In this document: positions 46,905 through 60,334 of the stretch, one piece after another
Position numbering within the stretch: the first letter of the stretch is position 1
How the letters are laid out: each line of letters starts with the position of its first letter
Origin: Bathynomus jamesi
Lineage: Eukaryota > Arthropoda > Malacostraca > Isopoda > Cirolanidae
Reading direction: 5' to 3'
Length of the DNA: 64,000 nucleotides
NCBI GenBank assembly: GCA_023014485.1
Contig: JAJOZX010005616.1
Span: 1 to 64,000 of the forward strand
Program-made: the position numbers and the translations under genes
The notes under the pieces: model-generated
Told to the model about the DNA's origin: nothing
The model's database searches: none
Seen by the model: the letters and a program-made list of their open reading frames with translations, nothing else

Positions 46905-47325
46905 TTCCTCACTTCATGGAGGTCAGGGTCGGGGCCCCACCTCTAGAGCTAGTTTGGTGGACGAAGGAGTTGCTTTCTTGACCTTTCCCCCCTCACACAG
47001 CTCGATACACCAGGCTCTTGAAGAACTGACCTGAGTCAAGTGTCTAGTCCTCTTTGGAAGACTTTCATACGTGTTCATAAGCTCTCTGGGCAGCTCGTTA
47101 AATAATCTTGGCCCTCTGGCGACAGAGCTATTCTCCTTCAGAGTGGATGTCGTCCTTGTTTGGCCTCTAGTTGGAACACTGAACATTCTGCCTTTCCTAT
47201 TTTCCAGTGTTTGTTTCGTTGGTTATTGGGTTCAGCTTGAGAGGATAGGTAATAGTTTTGTATTATTTCTTATGCCTATATTATGGTGTACCTTCTCTAC
47301 GTCTTTCCAACGAATATAGATTTAA
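46905..47325 (-). pseudogene. LINE-D C-terminal fragment (U3)
   Basis: Same as 20185-20605; a one-base loss near 47155 shifts the frame. Confidence 0.7.
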
Positions 47326-47559
47326 TTTACAAACAAACAAACAAAATCTTTATTCAGTAAAAGAATACAACTTACATATAATTTTACAATATTTTTCAAT
47401 ATTTTTCTGTACAATTTAGATATTTGATATGACGTTAATATATTCACAGTATTCTAATCTGAATATGCCGTTGGATGCATGGAAGTTTTTTAGGCAAAAT
47501 TAATGGGATTCAGTTTATTTATTACTTATATATGAGAAGTGAAAATGGCAAATAATAGT

Positions 47560-47607
<48 letters not shown>

Positions 47608-48155
47608 CAAGGGGTAAACATTTATAAAAGTAATGTTTGATTATCTTTTACACAATTTTAATGAAAATGATCAGTTGTATGTGTTAGTAGAAATTAAATG
47701 ATGCTAATTAAAGCAAATAATTTAGAACAAATTATAAAATTAAAAGTGCTTAATGAAATTAGCATATTTTAGAGAGATAATTATAAAGTGGGAACTTAAT
47801 TACTATAGTAATAATGTCGGTAGTGAACTTATACATCAGTAGGAACCAAAGAAGTACTTCTTTAGTGATTTGTGAAATAAATACTTATATAGTGACGAAA
47901 CCTGTCTGATATTTATGGAAACTGCATTCCATATATCTGCTCCTTTGAAAGAGAATGCATCATTTTCTGCAATTTCCAATGTATAGTTTGGTTTGCAAAT
48001 AAAATTTCTGGTGAGTCCATTGTTATATATAATTTTGACTTTTGAATTTTAGTTGTTCGTCTGAATTAATGCCAAGCACTTAACTTCACTCACCTTTGCA
48101 AGAGTATTCCCAATTGTTATTTTATAATTTGTGTATATATATACTGTATATATAT

Positions 48156-48389
48156 GGTGGCGCAAAAGTCAGGAGTCAAAGGAGCCCGAGAGAATGCATC
48201 TTTTCCGTTCTATGACCACCACCACTATTTTTAAATAAAAATTACAGTTTTTAGTTTAAAAAATTATAATTTACAATTTGTAAGTTTTTGGTTAAAAAAG
48301 TAATATCTATTAAAAAAAAAATAGTGGCGGCAATAGAACGAAAAGATGCATTCTCTCGGGCTCCTTTACTCCTGACTTTTGCGTCACCC
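48156..48389. mobile_element. FB-2 foldback MITE (U3)
   Basis: Ends GGTGGCGCAAAAGTC and GACTTTTGCGTCACC. Confidence 0.75.
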
Positions 48390-48885
48390 TATATATATCG
48401 TATACGTATATATATATATATATATATATTATTTTTTGTAATAATCATATAAAATGACTTTGCCAGATTCAGTAAAAGTTCATTAGAACACATCCATTTA
48501 AATGCATGCTTTAATTGCCTGTTCGTTTCATTTATCAGAAAGTCTAATTTAGGATGGAAAGAAGTAAGCGTGGTGTGATTTGCATATTGTACGCAATTTA
48601 ATGTGGCTTAAAGATAAATATCATTGACGTGGATTAGAAATAGTAATGGCCCAATAATAGATTCTTGTGGAACCCCACTAGTTAGCATCACTTTGTCGGA
48701 AAAATTGTCTTTTAATCTAATATAGTAATGACGATTTGAACCAATCGAGGGTATTTCGTCTTATTCTGTATATGTAAAGTTTATTCAATAAGATTTCATG
48801 CGAAAGAGTATTAGATGTTTTTGGACAAGCCAAGGAAGACGAACTTAGTGTTTTTGCTGTTTAGCTTCTGACAGATATTTTCGAG

Positions 48886-49088
48886 TCAATGAAAGAAAGC
48901 CACCCCCCCCCCCAGCCTTCTTTAGTTAGCTTTATAAGGCTAACTAACGAAAATATCACGACCTAACCTAACCAATCGTTAGGTCAGCTGTACGTCCTTG
49001 ACGATTGGTTAGATTAGGTCGTTATATTTTCATTAGTTAGCCTTATAAAACTAACTAAAGAAGGCTGGGAGTGGCTTTCTTTCATTGA
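48886..49088. mobile_element. FB-1 foldback MITE (U3)
   Basis: Same hairpin as 22165-22368, with a slightly shorter C run. Confidence 0.8.
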
Positions 49089-49324
49089 TCCATATTTTCT
49101 AATAGCATGTTTATGGCATCTTCCGCTCTACGCCCACTTCTAAACCCAAATTGTGTTTAGTTAAAATATCGTATTTGATTAAGAATTTATTAAGTTTATC
49201 GTATACAATTTTTTCAAATACTTAATTTGGTAATACGGAAATGGGGCGATAATTGGATGGAGTATTTGAGTTTCCTCACTTAAATACAGAGCATACTCTG
49301 GGCCCCTTTAGACTGTCAGGGAAT

Positions 49325-49482
49325 ATGTTATAATGTTATAATGTTATAATGTTTCAGACCAACAAAGACCCTAGGATCCACTCATGGCTGGTCTACCTAA
49401 CTGTGTTCGTAATCGTGTATTGTGTATGTCCTCCGTGGTGGCGGAGGGGACCTACAATTTTACGTGGGTTCCGAACCACAAG
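49325..49482 (-). repeat. R1 repeat (U3, second, inverted)
   Basis: Same as 22605-22762. Confidence 0.7.
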
Positions 49483-50079
49483 AACATAAGAAATTTATGT
49501 AAAACTGCCGGTAAATTGGCAACGACCAATTTTTACGAAACTAAATAATTATCAATTTAAAAATAATTAATTATCGATTTAAAACTAAGATAGAATCTCT
49601 GATCCAGAGGATCAAGTCATAATAACTACTATCCACAAATATGTTACACTCTATATCTATTTATAACGGACATGCAAATATATCAGATCCAAAGAATCCA
49701 GTCAATTTCATTACGGTATCCATCAAGTCACGGTCCATATCGATTGCGGACCAAGTCAAAATTTACAACCATATACATTACAATATATACACTTACGAGG
49801 AAAAGTGTAGTGTGGCTGTAAAGACTGTACAGTAATGTAGAAATGTGTGTGCACCCATTATGGGTCTCCCATTTAAAGGTGTTTGTGGGGCAAGTGAAGA
49901 TCATGAGTTTTTCAATACCTCACAGTACTATGGGGGGCACCGCTCGGCAGAGGAATCTCTTTAAATGGGGTGTGTAAGGACAGAGAGTATCCCCTAACCC
50001 AAGACGCTGCCTCCCTATATCCCACAACACTTGTGTTGAGCTGTGGGATCTATCCCCACAAAGCCTTAATTTTACTACC
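49483..50079. other. LINE-B 3' UTR and unassigned sequence (U3)
   Basis: Equivalent of 22763-23362, including the stem-loop at about 50021-50051. Confidence 0.45.
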
Positions 50080-52905
50080 TTAAACTATACCCTTTCTATC
50101 AACATGCGCGTCTAATCGATTTTTAAACATGTTTATAGACGTGCTACTAATTACTTCTACCGGCAAACTATTCCAGCTATTTACTATTCTATGCGTAAAA
50201 AAGTTTTTCGCAACTGCTGTCTCGAACCTTCTACTTGTCAACTTACACCCGTTATTTCTAGTCCTATTATATTGAGATATTTCGAAAAAGCTATCTCTAT
50301 CTACGTTATCAAACCCATTCATAATTTTGAAAACCTGGATTAGATCACCCCTTAACCTCCTAGTCTCGAGTGTAGTCAATTTTAACTCCTTAAGCCTATC
50401 CTCGTACGACTTTGACCTAGAGACGGAATCATCTTAGTTGCTCGTCTTTGAACTCTTTCGATTTTGTCTATATCTTTGCGCATATGCGGATTCCAAAATT
50501 GGACCGCGTACTCCAAATGGGGTCTAACTAATGATTTATAAAGAGGAACTATAATATCGCGCGATTTGTACTCAAAATTTCGAGCTATAAAACCTAACAC
50601 TTTGTTCGCCTTATTGACCGCTGCTGTACTTTGTTTCGCTACTTTTAAATCACCAGTGACTATAACTCCTAAATCTTTTTCCTGCTCTACGCTTGTTAAA
50701 TCTTTCCCTGACATACTATACGCAAAATTACCGTTACGCGAACCTATATGCAAAATTTTGCACTTATCCACGTTAAATCTCATTTGCCATGTGACTGACC
50801 AATCAACGATTTTATTCAGATCTTCCTGAATTTTACCTCTATCTTCGTCATTAATCGCCCTACCACCCAGCTTCGTGTCATCCGCAAACTTTGAAACTGT
50901 ACTGACTAGGCCGACATCTAAATCGTTAATATATATAAGAAAAAGCAAGGGGCCCAATACAGAACCCTGAGGAACGCCACTCGCTACATTAGCCCAACAC
51001 GACTCCGCTCCATCAACGACCACCCTCTGTTTCCTGCCTCGCAACCACTCTTCTAGCCAATTTATTACTACACCCCTGATTCCATGAGCCTTAGTTTTTT
51101 CAATGAGTCTTTTGTGCGGCACGGTGTCAAACGCTTTTTGAAAATCTAATACACTACACTACATCAACCGCCCGATGTCTATCGTAAACGTCAACCACGC
51201 TTTGGAAAAATTCTAAAAGATTAGTTAAGCAAGATTTGTTTCGCCTAAAACCGTGCTGCGTATTTCTAACCAGATTATGCACTTCTAAGTGTTCGACTAT
51301 ACGATCCCTAATTATTGATTCCAGTAGCTTACCTACAACAGACGTTAAACTGATTGGCCTATAATTTCCCGCCGCACCTTTATCGCCTTTCTTAAAGATA
51401 GGTGTTACGTTTATCTGGTACGCACCCCTCAGAAATAGACGCATTAAAAATCTTTGTTAGCGGCACAACAATGCTATCTTTTAATTCTTTTAGTTGTATG
51501 GGATATATGGAATCCGGACCCGGTGATTTACGCGTTTTCATTTTATCAATATAGCGCATTACTTCCCCTTCACTAACGACAATATTATCCAAAATATTAC
51601 CATTATCAAAAGGTATTATGTCTATGACCGTAGGGATATTCGTTACATCTTCTATAGTAAAAACTGACGTAAAAAATTCGTTTAGCAAGGTAGCCATTTC
51701 CTTGTTTTCAGAGACTAGATCTCCATTTACATTTTTCAATGGACCCAAGACACTTTTTACTGGATTTCTATTATTGACGTATTGAAAGAATCGCTTGGGG
51801 TTTTCTTTACCGTCACGAGCTATGGAGATTTCAAATTCGCGCTTGGACTTTTTTATTACACTTTTCGCTTCACGCCTCAGAGATATGTAGTTGTTTCGTA
51901 ACAACAAATTGTCTTTATCGCACTTATGTTGCCTATAAGCCCTATCTCTACTCTTTATAATGTCTCGTACTCTAGAAGTAAACCACAAGGGCTTGTTGTT
52001 TACTTTCGCACGCTTAATTTTGTACGGTACACATTCCTCATTTATAGTCCTAAATACTGTTTCGAACGATTCCCACATTAGTTTTGCGTTGGAGTTCCCC
52101 ATCACGTTTTCCCAATTGACGTGTGACAATTTATTTCGAAATTTACAAAGTCTGCGTGCTGGAAGTTAGGAATTTTAGTCGAGTTAGTTGGTTTCGAGTG
52201 ACTTACTGAGAGGACAAACTCTACCATATTGTGATCGCTATTGCTTAACGGTTCTATTACTTGAAGATCAGTAATTAGCCTATCATCCGTAGTTATTACT
52301 AAATCTAAAATACTGTCCAACCTCGTAGGTTCCCCAACCTTTTGAATAAGAAAGCTATCCTCGAGAAAATTAACTAAACGATTACCTTCCGCGTCTCCCT
52401 GCATTGTATCGTAATTCACGTTGGCGCAATTAAAGTCACCCATAACTAAAGCCTGCTCACTACCGATTATTCTCTTTAGTTCACGATATAACGCTTCGTC
52501 CGTATCAGCTGTTTGATTAGGGGGCCTATATATAACCGCAACAAGAAGTTTGAAATCGTTTAATTTAAGTTCTGCTATAGTCGAATCTATCGGTTCTGGA
52601 ATTGAGTGCTTTACTTCTATAACGTTCGCAATATTATCTTTGATATACAACATAACACCGCCTCCTCGCCTACCTATTCTGTTTTTAACAAAAAGTCTAT
52701 AACCTTTAATTTGATACTCCCCTACAAAGTCACGTGTTTCAGTGCTAAGCCACGATTCATTTATCGCAATTAATCATAGTCTTTACAAGCAATTAAAGAA
52801 AAAAATTCATTTATTTTATTTCGTAGGCTACGAGCATTTAAGGATAGAACCTTCAAATTGTTTGTAATTACGACACCTTCGCGAGCGCAGGGGAAATTGT
52901 GGAAT
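50080..52905 (-). pseudogene. LINE-B ORF2 endonuclease/RT (U3)
   Basis: Long open pieces are 50080-50379 (tail), 50382-51122 (RT palm with FADDTKL), 51154-51444 (NYRPISLTS), 51392-52129 (linker with KSPGPDSI) and 52102-52653 (endonuclease with MGDFNCANVNY). Only about four indels separate them (near 50420, 51150, 51405 and 52148), plus one in the endonuclease N-terminus near 52780. This is the copy closest to full coding capacity. Confidence 0.89.
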
Positions 52906-53216
52906 TTACGCTGGGACCGTTCGAGTTACGGCAGCCTGAAAAGAAGAGACAGTATTATGAAATAGTCTTCCTAAACGCGCAGCTCCAACGTCATTAAGAT
53001 GAAGTCCATCTTCGAGGAACAAGTCCCTCCTGCCGTAGAAACTGTTCCAAAAATTTGCAAAATGCACTCCTTCCTGTTGGCAAAGAGACTTTAGGTTATT
53101 GTTAATATAGGTCGCCTTGCTGTAGAAATCGTTACGTTGGATAATTCGAGGAAGTATACCTGTTAAAACAATCTTATTAGTTTTCTCCTTTAGTCGCTCT
53201 AATAAGTCCCTGTACC
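52906..53216 (-). pseudogene. LINE-B ORF1 esterase, downstream part (U3)
   Basis: Same as 26182-26492; contains DGLHLNDVGAARLG. Confidence 0.75.
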
Positions 53217-54099
53217 CAGAGCTGGGCAATAAATACATTGAATGTATTTAAATACTAAATACTAAATACATGGGAGAAATGTATTTAAATACTAAATACT
53301 AAATACATTTTACGAATGTATTTAGATACTAAATACAAAATACATCAATTGTATTTAAATACATTTGTAAATACATTTTAAATACATACAAATTTTAACA
53401 TATGCATTCATTAATTCATGAGTAACAACAATATAAAATGCTTGATAAAGGATAAAGAAATAGTACAATCTAATTTCCGATTATATATTTCCCTTTTTAG
53501 AACAAAACAAAAACAAAAGAACTTAGAACTTACGATGTTCAACCAGTGACATATTATACTCATTATATCATTGCAAAATGAGTAACAATTAATGAGTAGA
53601 TGAAACATAAACGTAAACATAAGACGTAAACATAAACATAAGGCACCTTACGAATTCTCTTTTATTTCACGGTTGCTGCGGATCAAAACCAATCTTTCAA
53701 AAGTTCTGTCTGAAAGAGTTTCTTTTGGGAGTCAAAGTGATTCCCGTGAATGAGAATATTCGCTCTACCGGTGCCGAAGATGGTAATGTCGTGTTATAGC
53801 GGAGGAACAGTCTTTTCATGAGAGGATGTTTTCCCAAACTGTTGAAACATGAACCATGCTGTACTACACTGTCGACGCGTCGTACTGTGCTAGTACAGAA
53901 CGTGTATTAAACCAGTAAAAGTATTTACATTTTTATATTTTGAGTATTTAAATACATTGTATTTAAATACTCATTAAAGTATTTAAATACTATATTTAAA
54001 TACATGAAAAACAATGTATTTATAAATACAGTTCTACATACACAAATGTATTTAAATACGTATTTAAATACAAATGTATTTAAATACTGCCCAGCTCTG
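53217..54099. mobile_element. hAT-1 (U3)
   Basis: 883 bp; TSD CCTGTACC at 53209-53216 and 54100-54107. Confidence 0.88.
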
Positions 54100-54107
54100 C
54101 CTGTACC

Positions 54108-54731
54108 TAGCCAGCAGTTCTTCCGATCTAGAATTTAAAACGTTATTAGTACCGACATGAATAACATACGTTGTGTCCTCGGTGGTACTGTCTGTAAAAT
54201 GGTCAACATTATTAATTATATGCTCCACCCTGGCACCAGGGTAGCAGTAACGGCCCTACGACGAGGGTTTCTCCCACAGAATTCCTCGAGCTGCCCTCGA
54301 ACAATGGAATCACCAACGAGTCGTATTTCCGGTTCATCAGTATCTTCGAACCCTAAAACAGAAAACTTATTGCTTGTTATTACTGGTAGACAAGTCTTTG
54401 CTTTTCTCAATGGGGCTCCATTTCGCACTCGAACGAAGGGTTGGGAACTAGGGGAAGAGAGAGGGCTATTAGTACTATTTATATTATTAATAGAAACTGA
54501 GGCAGGAAGGGTCGTAACTGGAGTCTCAAGGGATTCTAATTTTGCCGTCAGGAGCATCACGCTTTCTTCAAGTCTCACCCTGGCCTCCCTCTCACGTTCT
54601 AACTCGTTCCTCAGCACTTCCATGCTTGAGCACCACCTGCAAACTAACTGATCATTATTATTAGCCATTGTAAACGCGTAAGCAGCAAATTTCCCTTCAC
54701 AGCGACTGCAAGTACTTGACGGGGGTGCCAT
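54108..54731 (-). pseudogene. LINE-B ORF1: zinc ribbon, coiled coil, esterase N-part (U3)
   Basis: Open from the ATG at 54731 to about 54254, i.e. longer than in U2, covering the CxxC pairs, the coiled coil, a Ser/Pro linker and the RLVGDSIVRG block. A one-base loss in NPRRR (about 54250-54256) breaks the rest. Confidence 0.8.
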
Positions 54732-55490
54732 GCTTTTAATTAGTTAAACAACAAAAAACAAAAAAAACAAAAAAAAAAAACGAGCGTTTGGAAATTAATA
54801 AATTACGACGTAGGTCTACCGCGTTCTTGAAACGCAGAAACAGGTTCTTGTAACACAAATTTATTACTAAATTAATATAGAATTATTACTAAATTAATAT
54901 AGAATTAAGCTACCGACGAAAGAAATGTTAAAGAAAAAGTATTAAATGAAACTTATCTGGTCACTGTTTACTGACTTAATCCTTTTTTTCCCACGGTAGG
55001 TGAACCTTTTGGAGGTCAGGTAGTGTGTGAAGGAAAACTGAACCTTAAGACGCTACGTTTATGATAGATTTGAAAAACAACAAAGGCAAACCAAGGGAAT
55101 TTCAACCTTATGACTGCACGTTTTCTGATTGATTTGAAAAACAAACAAGGCAGTAGCCTTGGTTTGATCAAATAATATAGTACTGAATAACGTCAATAAA
55201 TTAAATATATTCGTTAATGAATGATTAGTAGCACGAAGTAATTTAGTTAAGAATGCACGGAACACTTTTTTTTTTTAAAACACTTCAACGAAAACCACTT
55301 ATTCAATTGGTAACACTCGACACTCGATAAAACACGTCTGTTCACAAGGAAAGACTGATCACTGTTACTGATTCATTCATTAGTTCACTGAGTGTGAGTG
55401 TAATTCCATCCCATACTGAGTTGTATGTGTTTGCTAGGATCGTAGTGATGTCAAAATCTTAATTTTTAAGATTTTTTATTGCTGAAGAGA
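54732..55490 (-). other. LINE-B 5' UTR / upstream region (U3)
   Basis: Same features as 28010-28760, including the 22-bp tandem duplication at about 54862-54905. Confidence 0.4.
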
Positions 55491-55496
55491 TGTCGT

Positions 55497-55750
55497 TCAG
55501 TAGAACTGAATCAAAGAAAAATGAGGTTGGAGTGGGTTGTGCCATGTGTTGTTGGTAGTGAATGTCAGTACTTGGAATTGAAGCTGCGGTATTGGAGCCG
55601 ATATCTGCGGAAAGTTGTTTAATAAATTAACTATGTCTTTGGGATCAGTGTAAGAATTTCCGTCTTGTGTGAGAGAGAACAATGAATTTGATCTCACCTT
55701 TTTTTGTATTAATTAAATCCTTCAGAATGTTCTTGTATAAAGTCCTTGTA
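55497..55750 (-). pseudogene. LINE-F ORF2 linker fragment (U3)
   Basis: Same as 28775-29025 (DGNSYTDPKDIVNLLN). Confidence 0.5.
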
Positions 55751-56688
55751 TAATGTTTATACCTGTCGAGTCTGAAATAAAGCGTTTGTTTGTTGTTTGT
55801 TTGTTTGTTTGTTTGTTCCATAGCCTTTTAGGATTGGGTTTTTGTTTAAGTTTTCAACAATAGTGATCTGCTTTCGCTCTTTTAATGTTATAAAGATCGT
55901 GATTGGCCGAAATTGGTCACGTGGGAAATAATTAACCAATATAGCTAAAACTACCATCTAAGCTAGTGTAATCTGGTTCCCATGAAACTTAACAGGGCAG
56001 TATTGATGATACTGATGTTACATGATGATGTAACAATAAACTATAATATACAGAACTATAGGTTCGTTACAGTTATTACATTTACAATATTCATACTACA
56101 AGGTCAATATTACTCCGACCACACCCAACGATAATTTTCTTGCCCCTCCAAATTTACAAGTCTAGCTACACGCTTGAAATTCAAAATAAAGAGTGAATGT
56201 CTGAAAGTGGCGCAGCGCGCGGCTTCGAATAAATTTTCCCCCGTTATAAGTACTGGGCCATATTTACTTATTTGAATATGTCATTAGCTTTGGGACAGTC
56301 ACAAAGAAATTCAAGAAATGAAGAAACTTTTTCTATCATAAAACAGTCTAGTACAGTACTAGCCTTATTAAATGGAACATTTTACTATATAAACACAAAA
56401 CCTGCGAAAGTACATTGTGATTTCAAAATTAAATCAGTAAGGATTAAGTTAGTTATAAAAACTTTTGTTTGCATACCAAAAATAATTTTAGGCATGTCAT
56501 TTAAAATATAGTGATTTAAGCGACTTAAAAGCTCTTTTTCTTTGTTATTTCTTGTCTCCAAACTTAAACTGATTAGAGAAGTATCTTTATCTCTGTATCT
56601 TGTCTGTTTCTTAAAAAGTATCTTGTATTTTGTATCTAAAATAAATTTTTAATGTATCTTGCCCATCTCTGTATATATATATATATAT
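55751..56688. other. (GTTT)n, unassigned DNA and possible hAT-like MITE (U3)
   Basis: Equivalent of 29026-29966. The hAT-like right end GTATCTTGCCCATCTCTG is at 56654-56671. Confidence 0.4.
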
Positions 56689-57670
56689 GGGAATGAACTC
56701 AGAATCGTTCCCTGAGGTTTTTTATGATACACACAGACCAGTGACGTGCACAGACTTTCAGAAGGGCAGGGGCTCAGTTGAAAAAAGGGCACTCCCCTAA
56801 CATTTTTAAAAATGAAATCCGCAATGCAATATAGGCTATATATATGTATACACACACAAAGAAAAATTTTAAAATTGTGTGTGGTAAATATTCTTAAATT
56901 CCATTAAATTCAATGTATTTTTACCAACTTTACGAGTAATGTCATACAATATTTTTTGGAGTAATGTCACACTGCTTTGGATTCCAACTTACCATAATTA
57001 TCAGTGAGAAATCACTAGTTAGCTTAGGTTAACGTAAAATAAACAAACAGTAAACAATACACCCACATACCCGAGAGACGCAATCAACATGAACAGCTGC
57101 AGTCAGTGTTACCACTAGGGACGACCTCCCTGATTGACAAAATAATAGTAACGGTATGTTAAGTTTATTATTCTAATAAAAAAATCATAGATCAAAGTAA
57201 TTCCAGTTTTGAAAATCTGTTGAAGTAGCAGTAACTAAATAAAAATATAACTAATTAATTCAAATTTATGTCGAATCAATATATTTATGAATTTTGACTA
57301 AAAGGGCACTTTTGATATGAAGAAGAAAAAGGGCAGGGGCTCAAGCACCCCAAGCCCCCCCCCCCCCTGTGCACGTGCCTGACACAGACCGTGCATGGAA
57401 CAAGGAACTCTCTAGGAAAATTAAATCCACTGTAGTCCGAATAAGTAATGGTAAATGACAAATACTAGTTTTTTCTTTTTCATGATGCTAGCCCGACGTG
57501 GGCAACGGGTCACTCGCAAAGAGAGTGACCCGAGTGACCCGTTGCCCATGTCGGGTTAGCATCATGAAAAAGAAAAAATTATAGTATTTGTCATTTACCA
57601 TTACTTATTCGGACTATAGTGGATTTAATTTTCCTAGAAGAGTTCCTTGTTCCATGCACGGTCTGTGTGT

Positions 57671-57674
<4 letters not shown>
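56689..57674. mobile_element. FB-3 second member, split by hAT-3 (U3)
   Basis: Same as 29967-30950. Confidence 0.7.
56739..57381. mobile_element. hAT-3 (U3)
   Basis: 643 bp; TSD ACACAGAC at 56731-56738 and 57382-57389. The C run is longer than in U2. Confidence 0.88.

Positions 57675-57751
<77 letters not shown>
57675..57751. repeat. (AT)n and (GA)n microsatellite (U3)
   Basis: Shorter GA part than in U2. Confidence 0.95.
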
Positions 57752-57755
<4 letters not shown>

Positions 57756-58010
57756 TTAGTTCACCTATTAATAAACGTTTTCTTTGAGTTTGAAAGAAAA
57801 TGAAGCGAAGGGGAAACCATGTAATAAATGTAACTGGCAACCATCTCATAATTTTGCCAGCGTGTAACACCATTCCACTGTAAGTGAAACGAAGATATTG
57901 CGGTCGACGGTTCAAACCACGATGATGCTGGTAATAATAATACAGGAGTTAGTCAATGGGCCACATTAGTTGGCCTCAGCACTGTGCCAGTTTCTAGCTC
58001 TCCTGACTGA
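57752..58010. other. Unassigned sequence (U3)
   Basis: Equivalent of 31044-31309. A lone B-box-like GGTTCAAACC occurs at about 57909; no A box seen. Confidence 0.35.
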
Positions 58011-58013
58011 TTA

Positions 58014-58468
58014 CACAGGTCAACAAAAAAACATTTTTTTTTCGTTGCCAAGGAAATTCGTACGAATTTAGGGTATTTTGGGGTTGCTGAATTCCAAAAT
58101 GAAAGTAGTTTTTCCGAATTGGCTCTAGTTCTTGAGATAATGAATACCCTCAATTAATAGGAAACGTAACCATAACGCGTGCATATGGGAAACTACCGGA
58201 ACATTCTAGATGGTGAGACCGAATAAAATGCCATTATGTATTTCATGTGTTTACTTTTGTATGATTTGAGACAATTTCAATGCGATTTGTAAGTAGGTTC
58301 CGCCTGAACATTAAATTTTTTGCATTTTTACGTGTTTCAATGGGGTACCAATTATCTCATAAATTAGAGCCAATCTAGCAAAACCAATGTCATATTCGGA
58401 ATCAGCACCACAAAGTTACCCCAAAATCACTCTAATATGATTGGCAATAAAATGAGTGTTGACCAGTG
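58014..58468. mobile_element. CACTA-like MITE (U3 only)
   Basis: 455 bp, ends CACAGGTCAAC and GTTGACCAGTG (imperfect inverted repeats starting CACNGG), flanked by TTA (58011-58013 and 58469-58471). The site is uninterrupted in U2. A 3-bp TSD and CAC...GTG ends fit EnSpm/CACTA-type elements. No transposase sequence. Superfamily is tentative. Confidence 0.6.
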
Positions 58469-59400
58469 TTATCATCTCATAATTTTGAAGAAGAAATTAT
58501 ATAATATAAAAAAAATTATAACCTCTTACACAATAAATGTGGTTGCATTTCTCTTCGTTGATGAACGAAATTAACATCTAAAGTTAAAAAAAAATAATAA
58601 ACTATTGTTGTTATTGAAATAATAACAATAATATTATCCGAAGAAGATTCTGTTACATTTGAACTTGGAATGCATTGTTCAAATGCATCCATATCTGAGC
58701 AACCTTAAGTTTTAGTTCACAGGATCGATTTTTCGTTACGAATTTGAATTAGATTCATCATTTAGAAACGCCCCCGACAATTAAGAGAAAGAAAAAGTAA
58801 ATGAAACTAAGAATAAACTATATAGAATTAGCATATAAAGAGGAGTAAATAATACTAAAAATAAAAACATGGAATTTTTATGTGTTATCTGAAAATAAGG
58901 GTTAAAAACAGAAATACAAACTAACTGACATCACACACTAAAATTGCAAGTTTATTGGGAGAAAATAAATTTGAGGAACTTGTACGATAATTAATATATG
59001 CCTAACCTAACGTAACCTATCCTAACCTATTTTTTCACCCTAAAGTGTACTTTTTTTTAATAAATTTATTAATTTCCAACTTAAAAATGTTTTTATAACT
59101 TTTTCCGCAGTCCGTAAACACAAAAGGACCATCATTAATTCTTTCTGACGGTAAGAATAGTTCGGTTTTCCGTTAAAAATGAATGCAGGTAAATTTGTAA
59201 TGTTTAAATTTTAGTTTAAACTGAACAAAAATTCTTAGTAATGTTTAAATGTTATTTTTTTGTTAAATTAAACTAAGTCTTATTTTTCTCTTAATGAGCA
59301 ATTTGGGGGGCAATTGTCCAAGGGGCAATTAAACGGGGGCAGTTGTCCGGATACCGTTTATAATCTATCAGATGTGAAAATAAAAAGTGCGAATACTTAG
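58469..59400. other. Unassigned AT-rich region (U3)
   Basis: Equivalent of 31310-32254, with the TTAGG-like run at about 59001-59030 and the GGGGCAATTGTCC cluster at 59303-59354. Confidence 0.4.
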
Positions 59401-59412
59401 TGAATTACCCAC

Positions 59413-59452
<40 letters not shown>

Positions 59453-59488
59453 AGTAAAATCACAGAATAACACGTGATCTTATTAATA

Positions 59489-59649
59489 AGCAAACAACCA
59501 CAGGGAAAAGAAAAAGAAATCCGAGCGCTTTCGTGATATATTTACATTTTCAGGGACAAGAAAGAAATTTCTTGTCCCTGAAGATGTGAATATATCACGA
59601 AAGCGCTCGGATTTCGTGTTTCTTTTTCTTTACCCTGTGGTTGTTTGCT
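59489..59649. mobile_element. PLE-terminus foldback (U3)
   Basis: Same as 32319-32479, hammerhead-like cores on both arms, (AT)n on both sides. Confidence 0.6.
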
Positions 59650-59683
59650 TATATATATATATATATATAATATATATATATAC

Positions 59684-59998
59684 TGGTATATGGAAAGTAA
59701 TCCAGAGACATGTTCCAAACTTTAGAAATAAAATAAAATACAATGGAATGAGAGAACAGGTAGATTTTGTACTATTCCAGCTGCGATAGGCTAGAGACTC
59801 ATAAAAACGAAGGTGAAAAATACACTCTGAATACGAGGCCCAAAACTCTTTAACGTACTACCAAATGAACTGAGGAACCTCCATCACATCAGCATAAATA
59901 CATTCAAGAACCAGCAGGAGAGGTTCTTATTGAAAGTCCCCTGTCCAGCCATGAGTAGCTGGCAACGAGAGCAGAATGAAAGCAAATCAAATCCCTAA
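59684..59998 (+). pseudogene. LINE-E C-terminal fragment (junction J3)
   Basis: Same as 32526-32840 and 13588-13904. Followed by (AT)n at 60098-60146 with no tRNA-like array. Confidence 0.6.
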
Positions 59999-60095
59999 AT
60001 GAGGCGGGATGCTGCAGAGGTGTCGATTCTAAACCGTTGTTTGAAGACAAAGTAAACTAAAGTAATATACAGTATATATACGCACAGACACACAC

Positions 60096-60149
<54 letters not shown>

Positions 60150-60334
60150 ACCTTACAGTGGCTTACACTGTCTTTAAAAGCCTAATTAAGAGTCAGGCTA
60201 ATTACAGGCTTCTAGCGATTTTTTTTCACAATTTTTAATTGATGAAGTTTTCTAAACCGGACAATCGAACAAATCTGTAATTTGATCAAATGTAGTTATA
60301 ATGATTGCCTATTTAATATTTACATACAATATGT

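Larger units (their letters stand above)
47326..49324 (-). pseudogene. LINE-C degenerate RT fragment (U3)
   Basis: Same as 20606-22604, with the (AAT)n run at 47563-47606. Contains FB-2 and FB-1. Confidence 0.68.
34728..59649 (+). repeat. Macro-unit copy U3 (direct, longest)
   Basis: A complete unit from TACCTTACAGTGG to the PLE foldback before junction J3. It carries the ancestral nested set plus four extra insertions: the PLE foldback at 34914, hAT-4, the PLE pair and the CACTA-like MITE. Start-to-start distance to U4 is 25421 bp. Confidence 0.92.
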
